The translations under genes were made by a program, and so were the position numbers. 64,000 nucleotides of DNA. Source: Rossellomorea aquimaris TF-12. Its GTDB lineage: Bacteria > Bacillota > Bacilli > Bacillales > Bacillaceae_B. The notes beneath the pieces are model-generated. The model was not told where the DNA came from, did not search any database, and worked only from the letters and a program-made list of their open reading frames with translations. This document shows positions 25,817 through 35,154 of this stretch, in pieces (the stretch's first letter is position 1; the number at the start of each line of letters is the position of its first letter). The stretch lies in the NCBI RefSeq assembly GCF_001648555.1, contig NZ_LQXM01000027.1:351453-415452 (forward strand), in the 5' to 3' direction.

Positions 25817-26620
25817 TTATAGAATGTATCCTATGGACTTCAAGCGACTTTCAATAAACGTTTTTGAGTACTCAAATATTTCTTCTCTTTCAGGCTCATT
25901 ATATATTTCATGATAGCATTTCGGCCATTCTTTATAGTGCATTTCAGATAGTGACAATTCGTTGAACCATTTTTTCACTGCCTTTTTATCGACAATCTTA
26001 TCTTCTCCAGCCTGGAGAACAAGTAAAGGCACATCAGGCATTTTCGTTAGATTCATGAAAGCTAGTTTTATGGCATGTACCAATTCTCTATACCATCTAA
26101 CAGATACCTTTGTAATATAAAGAGAATCATTACTATCGATTTCTCTTACATCGGCATTTCTTGTAGCCATATCAATCGTTAAACCTGAAGAAAACTTCAC
26201 CATAGGAGCAAATTTATTTAACCCATATGAAAGTAGCTGTACAGGCTTTGCCGGGCTTTTCACTAGTCCTAAACATGGAGATGAAAGAATGACTCCTGCA
26301 AGATTCACATGAGATTCTTGTAAAAATCGGACTGCAACCAATCCTCCCATGCTGTGTCCAATGACAAACACTGGCAAATCAAATGCATAGGCTGCCTGAA
26401 TCCAATCCTTCACTTCAATAATGTATTCGTCAAATGAATCAATATGTCCTCTATGACTTCTAGAGGTCATCCCCTGTCCGGGTAAGTCCCCCATAATGAC
26501 ATGAAAACCAGATGCACGCCACATTTCAATGAGCCAACCGTATCGACCATGATGTTCCATTGCTCCATGAATAATAACGATGACTGCTTTCGCTTCTTGA
26601 TCTGTTTCCCATTTCCACAT
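25817..26620 (-). CDS. ytpA: Alpha/beta hydrolase YtpA (lysophospholipase-like)
   Basis: 267-residue hydrolase of the monoglyceride lipase/lysophospholipase group. The nucleophile elbow G-H-S-M-G-G (VFVIGHSMGGLVAVRF), catalytic Asp in LQAGEDKIVDKKAV and His in KCYHEIYNEPEREEIF are in the expected order. B. subtilis YtpA is a phospholipase implicated in bacilysocin formation; the sequence supports orthology but not the exact lipid substrate. No signal peptide. The ATG at 26620 has AGGAGG 7 nt upstream; first gene of the ytpA-ytpB unit, divergent from ytoA. Confidence 0.9.
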   Translation of the reverse strand: MWKWETDQEAKAVIVIIHGAMEHHGRYGWLIEMWRASGFHVIMGDLPGQGMTSRSHRGHIDSFDEYIIEVKDWIQAAYAFDLPVFVIGHSMGGLVAVRFLQESHVNLAGVILSSPCLGLVKSPAKPVQLLSYGLNKFAPMVKFSSGLTIDMATRNADVREIDSNDSLYITKVSVRWYRELVHAIKLAFMNLTKMPDVPLLVLQAGEDKIVDKKAVKKWFNELSLSEMHYKEWPKCYHEIYNEPEREEIFEYSKTFIESRLKSIGYIL

Positions 26621-26705
26621 GGCAAATCCTCCTTTATAGTTCTCTTAATGAAGAAATTCTGCTACCATTTATTATAGTAAATATTCTTGAAAGAGGTAGT
26701 GTAAA

Positions 26706-27221
26706 ATGATCTATCCATATCATGAAATAAAACCTACAATCGCTAAAAGTGCATTCATTGCTGATTATGTCACCATCTCAGGAGATGTTGAGATTGGAGA
26801 AGAATCTAGTATTTGGTTTAACACCGTCATCAGAGGAGATGTCGCTCCAACCAAAATCGGTAACAAAGTAAATGTTCAGGATAATTCCATTTTACATCAG
26901 AGCCCCAATAACACTCTAATCCTAGAAGATGAAGTAACAGTAGGACATGGAGTAATATTACATAGCTGCAAAATTAGAAAAAAGGCGTTAATTGGAATGG
27001 GATCCATCATTTTAGACAATGCAGAAATAGGAGAAGGTGCGTTTATTGGTGCTGGCAGCCTTGTCCCTCAAGGAAAAGTGATTCCTCCGAATACTCTGGC
27101 ATTTGGTAGACCAGCAAAAGTCATTCGTGAGTTAAATGAACATGATATCAGTGAGATGAAGCGCATCTCTAGAGAATACGCTGAAAAAGGGCAGTACTAT
27201 AAAAGTATAAAACCGATTTAA
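26706..27221 (+). CDS. ytoA: Gamma-carbonic anhydrase-like hexapeptide protein (YtoA)
   Basis: 171-residue left-handed beta-helix protein with repeated I/V-x-x-G hexapeptides (SGDVEIGEESSIWFNTVIRGDVAPTKIG). The conserved histidines of gamma-class carbonic anhydrases are seen in NSILHQ and VGHGVILHSCKI, so zinc or cobalt binding and a trimer are likely. In most bacilli the enzyme activity has not been established. ATG at 26706 follows AGAGGTAG. It corresponds to B. subtilis YtoA; the asparagine synthetase gene that sits between ytoA and metK there is absent here. Confidence 0.88.
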   Translation: MIYPYHEIKPTIAKSAFIADYVTISGDVEIGEESSIWFNTVIRGDVAPTKIGNKVNVQDNSILHQSPNNTLILEDEVTVGHGVILHSCKIRKKALIGMGSIILDNAEIGEGAFIGAGSLVPQGKVIPPNTLAFGRPAKVIRELNEHDISEMKRISREYAEKGQYYKSIKPI

Positions 27222-27420
27222 GTTCTTATACTTGGGATACCCTATCATTAAAGAGATTAGTCATAAAAATTTTGTGATGAAAGATTTATGTGCCATTTCA
27301 TGAGTTTATCTGGCGTTTTGGGGATTTATCGATCGTAAAAATATTTTTTTCTGCCAAAAATTAAAGATATCTCCCATTCTACACAACTCAATAAATCCTG
27401 CAGACTCTGCGGAACAACAA

Positions 27421-27460
27421 AAAAATGACCAACACTCCCATTTGAGCGTTGGTCATTTTT
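27421..27460 (-). terminator. Terminator of metK
   Basis: AAAAATGACCAAC-ACTC pairs with GAGC-GTTGGTCATTTTT, 17 bp with one mismatch, 6 bp after the stop. Confidence 0.88.
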
Positions 27461-27465
27461 CATGA

Positions 27466-28665
27466 TTATCTTAAAGCTTCTGCTTTTAATACTTCTGCTT
27501 TATTTGTACGTTCCCATGGAAGATCAATATCTGTACGACCAAAGTGTCCATACGCAGCTGTTTGCTTATAGATAGGACGACGCAGGTCTAGCATTTTGAT
27601 GATTCCTGCTGGACGTAAGTCGAAGTTGTTTCTCACAACATCTACTAATACATCTTCAGAAACTTGTCCTGTTCCAAATGTATCGATAGAAATGGATACA
27701 GGTTGAGCTACTCCAATTGCGTAGGCTAGTTGAACTTCACATTTATCTGCTAAGCCTGCTGCCACAATGTTTTTCGCAACGTAACGTGCAGCGTATGCAG
27801 CTGAACGGTCAACCTTCGTCGCATCCTTACCTGAGAATGCTCCTCCACCGTGACGAGCATATCCACCATACGTGTCAACGATGATTTTACGGCCTGTAAG
27901 ACCAGCATCACCTTGTGGTCCACCAATGACAAAGCGGCCAGTTGGGTTAATGAAGTATTTTGTTTGATCATCGATCAATTCTTTCGGTACAACTGGATCG
28001 ATCACATATTCTTTTAAGTTACGTTGAATTTGCTCTAATGTAACTTCTGGATGATGTTGAGTAGAAATAACAATTGTATCGATGCGAACTGGTTTATCGT
28101 TTTCATCATATTCTACTGTTACTTGCGTTTTACCGTCTGGACGTAGGTAAGGAAGAATTTCTTCTTTTCGAACTTCCGTTAAGCGACGAGAGATTTTGTG
28201 AGCAAGTGAAATCGGAAGAGGCATAAGCTCTTTCGTTTCATTACAAGCAAAACCGAACATTAAACCTTGGTCTCCTGCTCCAATTGAATCAATTTCTTCA
28301 TCGGTCATTTGACCTTCACGAGCTTCAAGGGCTTGATCCACCCCTTGTGCGATATCAGCTGATTGCTCATCTATCGATGTTAATACAGCACATGTTTCAG
28401 CATCAAATCCATATTTTGCTCGAGTATATCCAATTTCACGAATCGTTTCACGAACGATTTTCGGAATATCTACATACGTATTCGTTGTAATTTCTCCTGC
28501 TACAAGAACAAGTCCTGTTGTAACAGAGGTTTCACATGCTACACGAGCATTAGGATCATTCGTTAAAATTGCATCAAGAATTGAATCAGAAATTTGGTCA
28601 CAAATTTTATCTGGATGTCCTTCGGTTACGGACTCAGATGTAAACAGACGACGTTTAGTTGACAT
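27466..28665 (-). CDS. metK: S-adenosylmethionine synthetase
   Basis: 399-residue MAT enzyme making S-adenosylmethionine from methionine and ATP. Signature motifs are intact: [24 protein letters not shown] (N-terminal methionine/Mg site), [12 protein letters not shown], and [22 protein letters not shown]. The ATG at 28665 follows AAGGAGG by 7 nt; the TTG one codon earlier is not needed. Expression is controlled by the SAM riboswitch in its leader. Divergent from pckA, the arrangement also seen in B. subtilis. Confidence 0.98.
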   Translation of the reverse strand: MSTKRRLFTSESVTEGHPDKICDQISDSILDAILTNDPNARVACETSVTTGLVLVAGEITTNTYVDIPKIVRETIREIGYTRAKYGFDAETCAVLTSIDEQSADIAQGVDQALEAREGQMTDEEIDSIGAGDQGLMFGFACNETKELMPLPISLAHKISRRLTEVRKEEILPYLRPDGKTQVTVEYDENDKPVRIDTIVISTQHHPEVTLEQIQRNLKEYVIDPVVPKELIDDQTKYFINPTGRFVIGGPQGDAGLTGRKIIVDTYGGYARHGGGAFSGKDATKVDRSAAYAARYVAKNIVAAGLADKCEVQLAYAIGVAQPVSISIDTFGTGQVSEDVLVDVVRNNFDLRPAGIIKMLDLRRPIYKQTAAYGHFGRTDIDLPWERTNKAEVLKAEALR

Positions 28666-28810
28666 CAAGGTTCCTCCTTAAGCATAGTTGCTAGAATAGC
28701 TCTAACAAAACATTTAAACAGATACGGTACTCATTCCCTAAGTAGTATGAAGTAAACATGGTTTTTTTATAAAAAAACATGAGATTCGTGTGCAAATGCT
28801 CTTCTATAAT

Positions 28811-29029
28811 ATAGAAAAAACCCTTCCTCAAATAAAGCAATAGAGGAAAGGTTTCACATCATAGCCGCGCCTTTTCTCTCTTATCGTTCAAGGTTCAAAG
28901 ACCTTGCCTCAGTTTAGCACCTTCGCTTAATCTGATATTCCTCCATTATAATGAGGAAAAACCAATAAACTATTTAGCAGGTTGCTGGGTTTCATAGGGT
29001 CTGCTCCCTCCACCAGCTCAGGATAAGAG
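28811..29029 (-). promoter_or_regulatory. SAM-I (S-box) riboswitch of metK
   Basis: Minus strand, aptamer about 28877-29029: CTTATCCTGAGCTGGTGGAGGGA, GACCCTATGAAACCCAGCAACC, AAGGTGCTAAACTGAGGCAAGG and closing CGATAAGAG match the S-box consensus with the P1 stem CTCTTATC/GATAAGAG. An intrinsic terminator (28818-28829 with 28843-28854 plus U-tract) completes an OFF switch: SAM binding favours termination before metK. Confidence 0.95.
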
Positions 29030-29046
29030 TATCCGTTCAAGGTACA

Positions 29047-29075
29047 ATATTAACGGTTATGATAATGGGTGTCAA
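29047..29075 (-). promoter_or_regulatory. Promoter of metK
   Basis: TTGACA (29070-29075) and TAATAT (29047-29052) on the minus strand with a 17-nt spacer, placing the transcript start just before the S-box aptamer. Confidence 0.85.
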
Positions 29076-29280
29076 CCATTTTCCCATGTAAGGATTAACC
29101 AGTGAAGGAAGAGGGTAAAACATACAATTCCTTAGGATAAAACCTAATGAACATTTGATGTTAACACAACACTGTTTTTACCTATATATAAGTGATGAGA
29201 TTTCAAAAAACAGGGTATAAATGTGACAAAACGAAGACACATAATAAAAATAACTAAATAGTATAGACTAATGGTTTAAT

Positions 29281-29291
29281 TGTGTTATACT
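29281..29291 (+). promoter_or_regulatory. CcpN-like operator overlapping the pckA -10 box
   Basis: TGTGTTATACT fits the TRTGHYATAYW motif I recall for CcpN, the gluconeogenic repressor of pckA and gapB in B. subtilis. It overlaps TATACT (29286-29291), the best -10 box before pckA; the -35 is weak. Confidence 0.6.
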
Positions 29292-29341
29292 ATTTTTGAG
29301 AAACACAGAGATATCTAAATTTATATAAAGGAAGGGTTCTA

Positions 29342-30931
29342 ATGAATTCAGTGAGCATGTCTAATGAATTAACGGAATTACTTAATGGTCAAAATATTCA
29401 ACACCAATTATCTGTTTCACAATTAGTTGAAAAAGTTCTTCACAGAAATGAAGGCGTTTTAACTTCATCAGGAGCAGTTAGAGCAGAGACTGGTAAATAC
29501 ACAGGACGCTCTCCTAAAGATAAATTTATTGTCGAGGAATCATCAACGAAGGATAAAATTGAGTGGGGATCTGTAAACCAACCAATCTCTTCAGAATCAT
29601 TCGATAAACTATATAATAAAGTTGTAAACTACTTAAAAGAAAAAGAAGAAGTATTTGTATTTAAAGGTTTTGCAGGTGCTGACCCTAAACATAGACTACC
29701 TATTCAAGTGATTAATGAGTTTGCTTGGCACAATCTATTTGCTCACCAATTATTCATTCGCCCAACAAGTGATGAGCTAAAGACTCATCAATCTGGATTT
29801 ACCATTGTTTCTGCTCCAAACTTTAAAGCAGACCCAGCAGTAGATGGTACACATTCTGAAACATTCATTATTGTTTCATTCGAACGTAGAATCGTACTCA
29901 TTGGTGGAACAGAGTATGCCGGGGAAATGAAAAAATCGATTTTCTCTGTTATGAATTACATGCTGCCTGAATCTGATATTCTATCTATGCATTGTTCTTC
30001 AAATGTAGGCCGTGAAGGAGACGTAGCACTATTCTTTGGCTTATCTGGAACAGGAAAGACAACTCTTTCTGCTGATCCGAATCGTCGTTTAATCGGAGAT
30101 GATGAACATGGATGGTCTCCAAACGGTGTATTTAATATTGAAGGTGGATGCTATGCTAAATGCATCGGCCTAACTCGTGAAAAGGAACCTCAAATCTTTG
30201 ATGCCATTCGTTTTGGCTCTGTCTTAGAAAACGTTGTTCTTGATGACGAAACTCGAATTCCTGATTACGATGATAACACATTAACGGAAAATACACGTGC
30301 TGCTTACCCACTTCAAGCAATTGATAATATTGTAGAACCAAGTGTTGCAGGTCATCCGAATACTATTGTATTCTTAACTGCCGACGCATTTGGCGTTTTA
30401 CCTCCAATCAGTAAGCTAACAAAAGAACAAGCCATGTACCATTTCTTAAGTGGCTACACATCAAAGCTAGCTGGAACAGAGCGTGGAATTACTTCGCCAC
30501 AAGCCACTTTCTCAACTTGCTTTGGTTCACCTTTCCTACCACTTCCTGCAACACGGTATGCAGAAATGCTCGGAAAGAAAATTGATGAGCACAATGCTCA
30601 AGTCTTCCTGGTTAACACAGGTTGGACGGGTGGAGAATATGGTGTTGGCAGTCGAATGAAGCTGTCTTACACTCGTGCAATGGTTCAAGCCGCTCTTGAA
30701 GGAGAACTAACGAACGTTGAAACAGAAACGGATACGATCTTTGGATTGAACATTCCTGTACACGTTCCAGGTGTTCCTGATGAAGTTCTTCAACCTCGTA
30801 AAACATGGCTAGACGAATCTGCCTATGAAAAGAAAGCAAAAGAATTGGCTCGTAAGTTCAACGAAAACTTCACAAAATTCGCAAACGTACCTGCCGAAAT
30901 CGAACAAAAAGGCGGCCCAACCGTCAAATAA
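29342..30931 (+). CDS. pckA: Phosphoenolpyruvate carboxykinase (ATP)
   Basis: 529-residue ATP-dependent PEP carboxykinase converting oxaloacetate to PEP, first step of gluconeogenesis. Visible motifs: substrate-binding [33 protein letters not shown], the P-loop [13 protein letters not shown] (233-240 region), metal-binding IGDDEHGW, and TAYPL-type [16 protein letters not shown]. The ATG at 29342 follows GGAAGGG. Length matches B. subtilis PckA (527). A CcpN-like site covers its -10 box, suggesting glucose repression. Confidence 0.98.
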   Translation: MNSVSMSNELTELLNGQNIQHQLSVSQLVEKVLHRNEGVLTSSGAVRAETGKYTGRSPKDKFIVEESSTKDKIEWGSVNQPISSESFDKLYNKVVNYLKEKEEVFVFKGFAGADPKHRLPIQVINEFAWHNLFAHQLFIRPTSDELKTHQSGFTIVSAPNFKADPAVDGTHSETFIIVSFERRIVLIGGTEYAGEMKKSIFSVMNYMLPESDILSMHCSSNVGREGDVALFFGLSGTGKTTLSADPNRRLIGDDEHGWSPNGVFNIEGGCYAKCIGLTREKEPQIFDAIRFGSVLENVVLDDETRIPDYDDNTLTENTRAAYPLQAIDNIVEPSVAGHPNTIVFLTADAFGVLPPISKLTKEQAMYHFLSGYTSKLAGTERGITSPQATFSTCFGSPFLPLPATRYAEMLGKKIDEHNAQVFLVNTGWTGGEYGVGSRMKLSYTRAMVQAALEGELTNVETETDTIFGLNIPVHVPGVPDEVLQPRKTWLDESAYEKKAKELARKFNENFTKFANVPAEIEQKGGPTVK

Positions 30932-30941
30932 ACATATCATA

Positions 30942-30977
30942 AGAGGTTTGTCCTTAGAGGGACGGACCTCTTTTTTT
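30942..30977 (+). terminator. Terminator of pckA
   Basis: AGAGGTTTGTCC pairs with GGACGGACCTCT (one mismatch), then eight T. It contains the GAGGGACGGACCTCT core seen in other terminators of the window. Confidence 0.88.
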
Positions 30978-31040
30978 TATACAAATGATCTTTTTCTTTA
31001 AGATTTTTGCAATGACAGTCCCTTTATAAACAGCAAACAA

Positions 31041-31070
31041 AAAAGAGAAGGGGATCCTCCCTCCTCTTTT
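31041..31070 (-). terminator. Terminator of the lmo0937-type gene
   Basis: AAAAGAG-AGGGGA pairs with TCCCT-CTCTTTT, just after the stop at 31076. Confidence 0.65.
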
Positions 31071-31075
31071 CCATC

Positions 31076-31225
31076 CTATAACCCTTTTTTTCGCCCTGTA
31101 ATTCGATTAAACAGAAATACGACTACAGCAATGATAAGTAATACATGAATAATGGCTCCACCAATTTTAAATATTAAACCAAGTAGCCACAGAACTAAAA
31201 GAATTCCGATAATGGTCCACAGCAT
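31076..31225 (-). CDS. Lmo0937-family small membrane protein
   Basis: 49 residues; ATG at 31225 with GGAGGAG upstream. Sequence MLWTIIGILLVLWLLGLIFKIGGAIIHVLLIIAVVVFLFNRITGRKK shows two hydrophobic helices around a Gly-Gly turn and a basic C-terminus, as in the small lmo0937-family membrane proteins common in Firmicutes. These are often stress-linked, but no function is established. Too short for routine gene lists but well supported by its ribosome binding site and terminator. Confidence 0.88.
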   Translation of the reverse strand: MLWTIIGILLVLWLLGLIFKIGGAIIHVLLIIAVVVFLFNRITGRKKGL

Positions 31226-31385
31226 CAATACTCCTCCTTACAATTGTGATTTATCCTAACTTTCCCTATTTCAGCACTTTTAAAACAAAAAAAATGTATA
31301 TTTAGGTTTTTCTATAAAAATACTACTTTACTAATTATTGTTAATTTTGGTATGATTACAATTAAAAATCTACGGAGGACCTAAA

Positions 31386-32177
31386 ATGATTAGACAGCTA
31401 ACAGAGCAGGATGATGATCTTTGTCAAAAACTCATTCATCAACAACCAGCTGAAAACCTCTTTATTATTGGGGATATTGAAGCATTTGGGTATGAGGAGG
31501 ATTTTCAACAAGTATGGGGAGACTTTGATGAAAACGGAAACTTAAGAGGAGTACTTTTAAAGTACCGTGAAAATTTCATTCCATATTCCCTTGGTGAATT
31601 TGACGCAAAGGGCTTCGCAACAATTATTAATTCACATGAAGATTACCGGTTTGTATCAGGGCTAAAAAAAATCATTTCTCAAATGGAGCCATACTTATCA
31701 CGAGAATTAAAATCCAAAAGACAACTATATTATGCAAAATGTGATCGCATGGATTCCTTAGAACTACAGGCTTCTAACATAGTGAAAAAAATCACCCTAT
31801 CTGATCTACCAAAACTTAATTCTCTTCTAAAAAGCATCCCTGAATTTAAGGATGGAGCGTTTAGTATTGAGAGTAGGAAAAAGAATATAGAAAAGGGTGT
31901 ATCAAGAGGTTATTTCATTGAGGAGGATGGAAGGTTTGTCTCTTCCGCTTCTACAACGGCTGAAAATAGCTTATCTGCCATGGTAGTGGCTGTCTGTACA
32001 GATCAGAACTATAAAGGAAAAGGATATGCTACTCAATGTGTTTCACACCTATGTCAGGAATTGTTAGAGGAAGGAAAAGAGCTTTGTTTATTTTATGATA
32101 ATCCTGAAGCCGGAAAAATTTATAAGCGAATCGGGTTTAAAGATATTGGCTACTGGATGATGTATACTTTCAAATAA
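31386..32177 (+). CDS. GNAT family N-acetyltransferase
   Basis: 263 residues: an N-terminal domain that resembles the pseudo-GNAT half of tandem GNAT proteins, then a C-terminal GNAT fold (about 135-263) with VVAVCTDQNYKGKGYATQCVSHLCQELLEEGKELCLFYDNPEAGKIYKRIGFKDIGYWMMY, which includes the acetyl-CoA-binding G-K-G-Y-A loop. The acceptor substrate is unknown. ATG at 31386 follows CGGAGGA. A single gene bounded by a bidirectional terminator shared with bioY. Confidence 0.85.
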   Translation: MIRQLTEQDDDLCQKLIHQQPAENLFIIGDIEAFGYEEDFQQVWGDFDENGNLRGVLLKYRENFIPYSLGEFDAKGFATIINSHEDYRFVSGLKKIISQMEPYLSRELKSKRQLYYAKCDRMDSLELQASNIVKKITLSDLPKLNSLLKSIPEFKDGAFSIESRKKNIEKGVSRGYFIEEDGRFVSSASTTAENSLSAMVVAVCTDQNYKGKGYATQCVSHLCQELLEEGKELCLFYDNPEAGKIYKRIGFKDIGYWMMYTFK

Positions 32178-32213
32178 AAAAGTTGACTCCTAATTGGTGG
32201 AGTCAACTTTTTT
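32176..32213. terminator. Bidirectional terminator between GNAT gene and bioY
   Basis: AAAAAAGTTGACTCC / GGAGTCAACTTTTTT, 15-bp stem with an 8-nt loop. Confidence 0.9.
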
Positions 32214-32214
32214 A

Positions 32215-32778
32215 TTATGCTGCAACTTTTCTATTACTTGGAATTAATTTAGCTTGAACCAATCGATTTCTTACAATAATTCCAATCCAACTAGCAAGAA
32301 AGGCCTTAATAAGACCGACAACAATAAAAGGATAAACTCCCGCTGCCATTGCTTGAGCCCAGCTTAAGTCTGCAACGTATTTTAGCTGGATCGTCCCTAG
32401 AACTAAGGTCACAATCATGCCGACTGTATTAGCAATCATCGCCATGCTTAAATTGAATTTTGTACGTTCCAATATCAGACCCGTTATGTATGCTGCTGCG
32501 ATAAAACCAAATATATAGCCACCGGTTGGCCCCACTAATACTTGTGCTCCTCCACTGAAACCAGCAAATACTGGAACACCTATTGCCCCAAGCGCTGTGT
32601 AGCACACCATGGAAAATGCTCCATATCTACTCCCCAGTATCGTTGCTGTCAAACCAACTGCTAATGTTTGTCCGCTAATGGGCACTAGTGGTAATGGGAC
32701 TTCAATTTGAGCAAAAATGCCGGTAATCGCTGCAAAAATGCCACATTGAATAATCATTCTTAGCCTTTGACTGTTCAC
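32215..32778 (-). CDS. bioY: Biotin transporter BioY (ECF S-component)
   Basis: 187-residue membrane protein with six hydrophobic segments and the BioY signature region PISGQTLAVGLTATILGSRYGAFSMVCYTALGAIGVPVFAGFSGGAQVLVGPTGGYIFGF. It is the biotin-binding S subunit of an energy-coupling factor transporter; the shared ATPase/T modules are not in this window. The frame extends to 32805, but the GTG at 32778 has GGAGGAGG immediately upstream and is preferred. A BirA operator lies between promoter region and start, so it should be repressed by biotin. Confidence 0.93.
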   Translation of the reverse strand: MNSQRLRMIIQCGIFAAITGIFAQIEVPLPLVPISGQTLAVGLTATILGSRYGAFSMVCYTALGAIGVPVFAGFSGGAQVLVGPTGGYIFGFIAAAYITGLILERTKFNLSMAMIANTVGMIVTLVLGTIQLKYVADLSWAQAMAAGVYPFIVVGLIKAFLASWIGIIVRNRLVQAKLIPSNRKVAA

Positions 32779-32795
32779 TTTTTCCTCCTCCTTTA

Positions 32796-32824
32796 TGTAA
32801 ACCATTACATATTTTAAGTTAACA
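32796..32824 (-). promoter_or_regulatory. BirA operator upstream of bioY
   Basis: Minus strand TGTTAAC-N15-GTTTACA, a near match to the Firmicute BirA box (TGTTAACC-N14/15-GGTTAACA). It lies 18 bp before the bioY start. Confidence 0.85.
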
Positions 32825-32865
32825 TAAAAATATACAAATTGGGAAGGTTTATTTTCCTCATAAAA

Positions 32866-32896
32866 AAGGAAGCTTACACTGTAGTGAGCTTCCTTT
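32866..32896 (-). terminator. Terminator of ytmB
   Basis: AAAGGAAGCT / AGCTTCCTTT stem with an inner CAC/GTG pairing, 14 bp after the ytmB stop; A-tract on the left. Confidence 0.8.
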
Positions 32897-32909
32897 ACAT
32901 AATTTCCTA

Positions 32910-33152
32910 TTAATTTGTTGAATTCAAAGAAATGAGCTGATATACAATCGTTGTTTTGTCATCCTTCCATTCCATTCTTTCTATGCGACCATATCCATTA
33001 GGATCACTCTCTTTTGTCTTCCTTACTTCGATTGGAATATGCATAGGATACAAACGATATCCATCTTTTTGCAGTTGAAATAAATTTTTTTCCTTCCTCA
33101 CTTCTTTTCCTTTCGTCACAATCATCGTGTTCAATTCTAATCCCATTCCCAT
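32910..33152 (-). CDS. ytmB: DUF2584-family protein YtmB
   Basis: 80 residues, the length of B. subtilis YtmB (DUF2584). Sequence MGMGLELNTMIVTKGKEVRKEKNLFQLQKDGYRLYPMHIPIEVRKTKESDPNGYGRIERMEWKDDKTTIVYQLISL alternates short beta strands with basic turns, so a small all-beta fold is likely. No function is known. ATG at 33152 has AGGGG 9 nt upstream. It lies 44 bp downstream of ytmA in the same direction and is probably cotranscribed. Confidence 0.87.
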   Translation of the reverse strand: MGMGLELNTMIVTKGKEVRKEKNLFQLQKDGYRLYPMHIPIEVRKTKESDPNGYGRIERMEWKDDKTTIVYQLISLNSTN

Positions 33153-33196
33153 TTCACAAGACCCCTATCCTTTTTATTTCTATCATACAATATAAG

Positions 33197-33979
33197 CTAT
33201 TGATTTTTCATCCAGGTACACAGCATCGAAACCAGTTCTCTGTTCTTTTTTGGAGGGAAATAATGTGTAAACTCATTGAAATAGTAGGAGGTAACGTCTT
33301 TCCCTAACTCTTTCAATCTTTTCTCTAGTCTATATGCATGTTCCACTGAAACATTCTCATCTTTTTCACCATGAATGATTAAAACGGGTGCTTGGAGTAG
33401 TTCCAACTCATATAGAGGCGTCCTCCATTCATATCTCGTTGGAAATTTATTCGGACTTCCCCCAATTACTCTTTTCATCATCCTTCGAAGATCGCTTCGC
33501 TCTTGATACGTAAGAAACATATCGGAAACACCACCCCACGTAACGACTGAGGTAACATCATTATGACTGATTCCTACGAATAGAGCCATCACTCCTCCAC
33601 GTGAAAATCCAAATACATGAATTCGATTGTCACGAACTCTTGAATAATTTTGAAGCAGTTGAAATCCTGCTGTTGCATCCTTCCGATCATCCCCTGCGAA
33701 GTCTTCATTCCCTTCTCCCCCAAGGTTCCCTCGATAGTAAGGTGCAAACACAATAAATCCATTGGAAGCAAATTGAGCAATTCGGGCAGGTCGAACCATT
33801 CCCACTCCTTTAATACCACCACGTAAGTATAAAAAGCCGTCATAGTTTCCCTTCTTGACGGGTTCTGCAAGGAGTCCCTTTACTCTTAATCCTTCAGATA
33901 TATAGATAATTTCGTAAAGTTCTACTTTTGGGTTAGGTGAAGGAAATAATGTTTTCTTCACCACAGTTCCATTTCTCAT
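33197..33979 (-). CDS. ytmA: Prolyl oligopeptidase-like hydrolase YtmA
   Basis: 260-residue alpha/beta hydrolase of the S9 type. The nucleophile elbow is G-F-S-R-G-G (IHVFGFSRGGVMALFVG), with a later VLIIHGEKDENVSVEHAYRLEKRL holding the catalytic Asp, and an FNEFTHYFPPKKN segment with the His. The core YLRGGIKGVGMVRPARIAQFASNGFIVFAPYYRGNLGGEG is typical of peptidase S9-like esterases. The natural substrate is unknown. It matches B. subtilis YtmA in length and position. ATG at 33979 with AGGAAGAG. Confidence 0.88.
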   Translation of the reverse strand: MRNGTVVKKTLFPSPNPKVELYEIIYISEGLRVKGLLAEPVKKGNYDGFLYLRGGIKGVGMVRPARIAQFASNGFIVFAPYYRGNLGGEGNEDFAGDDRKDATAGFQLLQNYSRVRDNRIHVFGFSRGGVMALFVGISHNDVTSVVTWGGVSDMFLTYQERSDLRRMMKRVIGGSPNKFPTRYEWRTPLYELELLQAPVLIIHGEKDENVSVEHAYRLEKRLKELGKDVTSYYFNEFTHYFPPKKNRELVSMLCTWMKNQ

Positions 33980-34133
33980 ATTCTCTTCCTTTCGAAAACG
34001 TGCATTGGGTATTCACACATTTTTTGCACGGTACATAGAATATTTTAACAAATTCTAAAGAGAAGATACATGAAAGTGACTACATCACAATAGAGAAAAA
34101 AAGAGGCTGGGAATCTAAAGGAGGAAGTAGTAA

Positions 34134-35135
34134 ATGAATAAATGGATCAGAAGTGGTATTGGGGTTTTCTTACTCTTGATACTAACCATTGGTATGTCAG
34201 CATGTGGAGAAAAGACAGACGAAATGACAAAAGTCCGTGTTGCAGAGGTGACTCGTTCTATTTTCTATGCCCCTGAATATGTCGCCATTGAAAAAGGGTT
34301 CTTTAAGGAAGAAGGGTTAGATATAGAATTGACCACTACTTGGGGTGGAGATAAAACGATGACCACCTTATTATCTGACGGTGCTGACGTCGCTCTGGTA
34401 GGTTCTGAAACAACCATCTATGTTCATGCTCAAGGTTCAAATGACCCTGTCATCAACTTTGCTCAATTAACGCAAACCGATGGAACTTTTTTAGTATCAC
34501 GGGAAAATGTAGAGAACTTTGAATGGGATCAATTGAAAGGCTCCACTTTCTTAGGACAAAGAAAAGGCGGAATGCCTCAAATGGTTGGGGAGTTTGTCCT
34601 TAAGAAGCATGGGATTGATCCTCAAAATGACTTGAAATTAATTCAAAATATAGACTTTGCTAATATTGCTAACGCCTTTGCATCTGGTACAGGAGATTAC
34701 GTACAGCTATTTGAGCCAACTGCTTCTATCTTTGAAAAAGAAGGAAAAGGGCATATCATTGCTTCCTTTGGTACTGAATCAGGTCACGTACCATATACAA
34801 CATTTATGGCAAAGGATAGCTACATGAATGAAAACAAAGAGGTTATTGAAAAGTTTACTAAGGCTTTGTATAAAGCACAACAATGGGTAAAAGAAAACAG
34901 TGCCGAAGAAATAGCAAAGGTCATTGAACCTTATTTTGAGGATACTGAGCTGCAATTAATTGAAACAGTCGTTGACCGCTATAAGTCTCAAGGCTCATAT
35001 GCTACTGACCCAATACTAGATGAAGAAGAATGGAATAATTTGCAGTCGATTATGAATGAAGCCGGGGAGCTGCCTCAATCTGTTGAACACAGTATTCTCG
35101 TTAATACATCAATCGCTGAAAAAATAGCAAAATAA
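34134..35135 (+). CDS. ytlA: ABC transporter substrate-binding lipoprotein YtlA
   Basis: 333-residue NMT1/SsuA-ThiY-like solute-binding protein. The lipoprotein signal MNKWIRSGIGVFLLLILTIGMSAC ends in a lipobox with Cys24 as the lipid-anchored residue. The core VRVAEVTRSIFYAPEYVAIEKGFFKEEGLDIELTTTWGGDKTMTTLLSDGADVALVG is the usual start of the family fold. Homologues bind pyrimidine-type thiamine precursors, aliphatic sulfonates or related compounds; no TPP riboswitch is seen upstream, so the substrate is open. GGAGG precedes the ATG. Forms an operon with ytlC and ytlD. Confidence 0.9.
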   Translation: MNKWIRSGIGVFLLLILTIGMSACGEKTDEMTKVRVAEVTRSIFYAPEYVAIEKGFFKEEGLDIELTTTWGGDKTMTTLLSDGADVALVGSETTIYVHAQGSNDPVINFAQLTQTDGTFLVSRENVENFEWDQLKGSTFLGQRKGGMPQMVGEFVLKKHGIDPQNDLKLIQNIDFANIANAFASGTGDYVQLFEPTASIFEKEGKGHIIASFGTESGHVPYTTFMAKDSYMNENKEVIEKFTKALYKAQQWVKENSAEEIAKVIEPYFEDTELQLIETVVDRYKSQGSYATDPILDEEEWNNLQSIMNEAGELPQSVEHSILVNTSIAEKIAK

Positions 35136-35154
35136 ACATTCTTCAATCATCCAG

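Noticed and set aside
34040..34133. Possible TPP riboswitch before ytlA
   Set aside because: No CTGAGA or ACCTGA thi-box elements are present in the leader.
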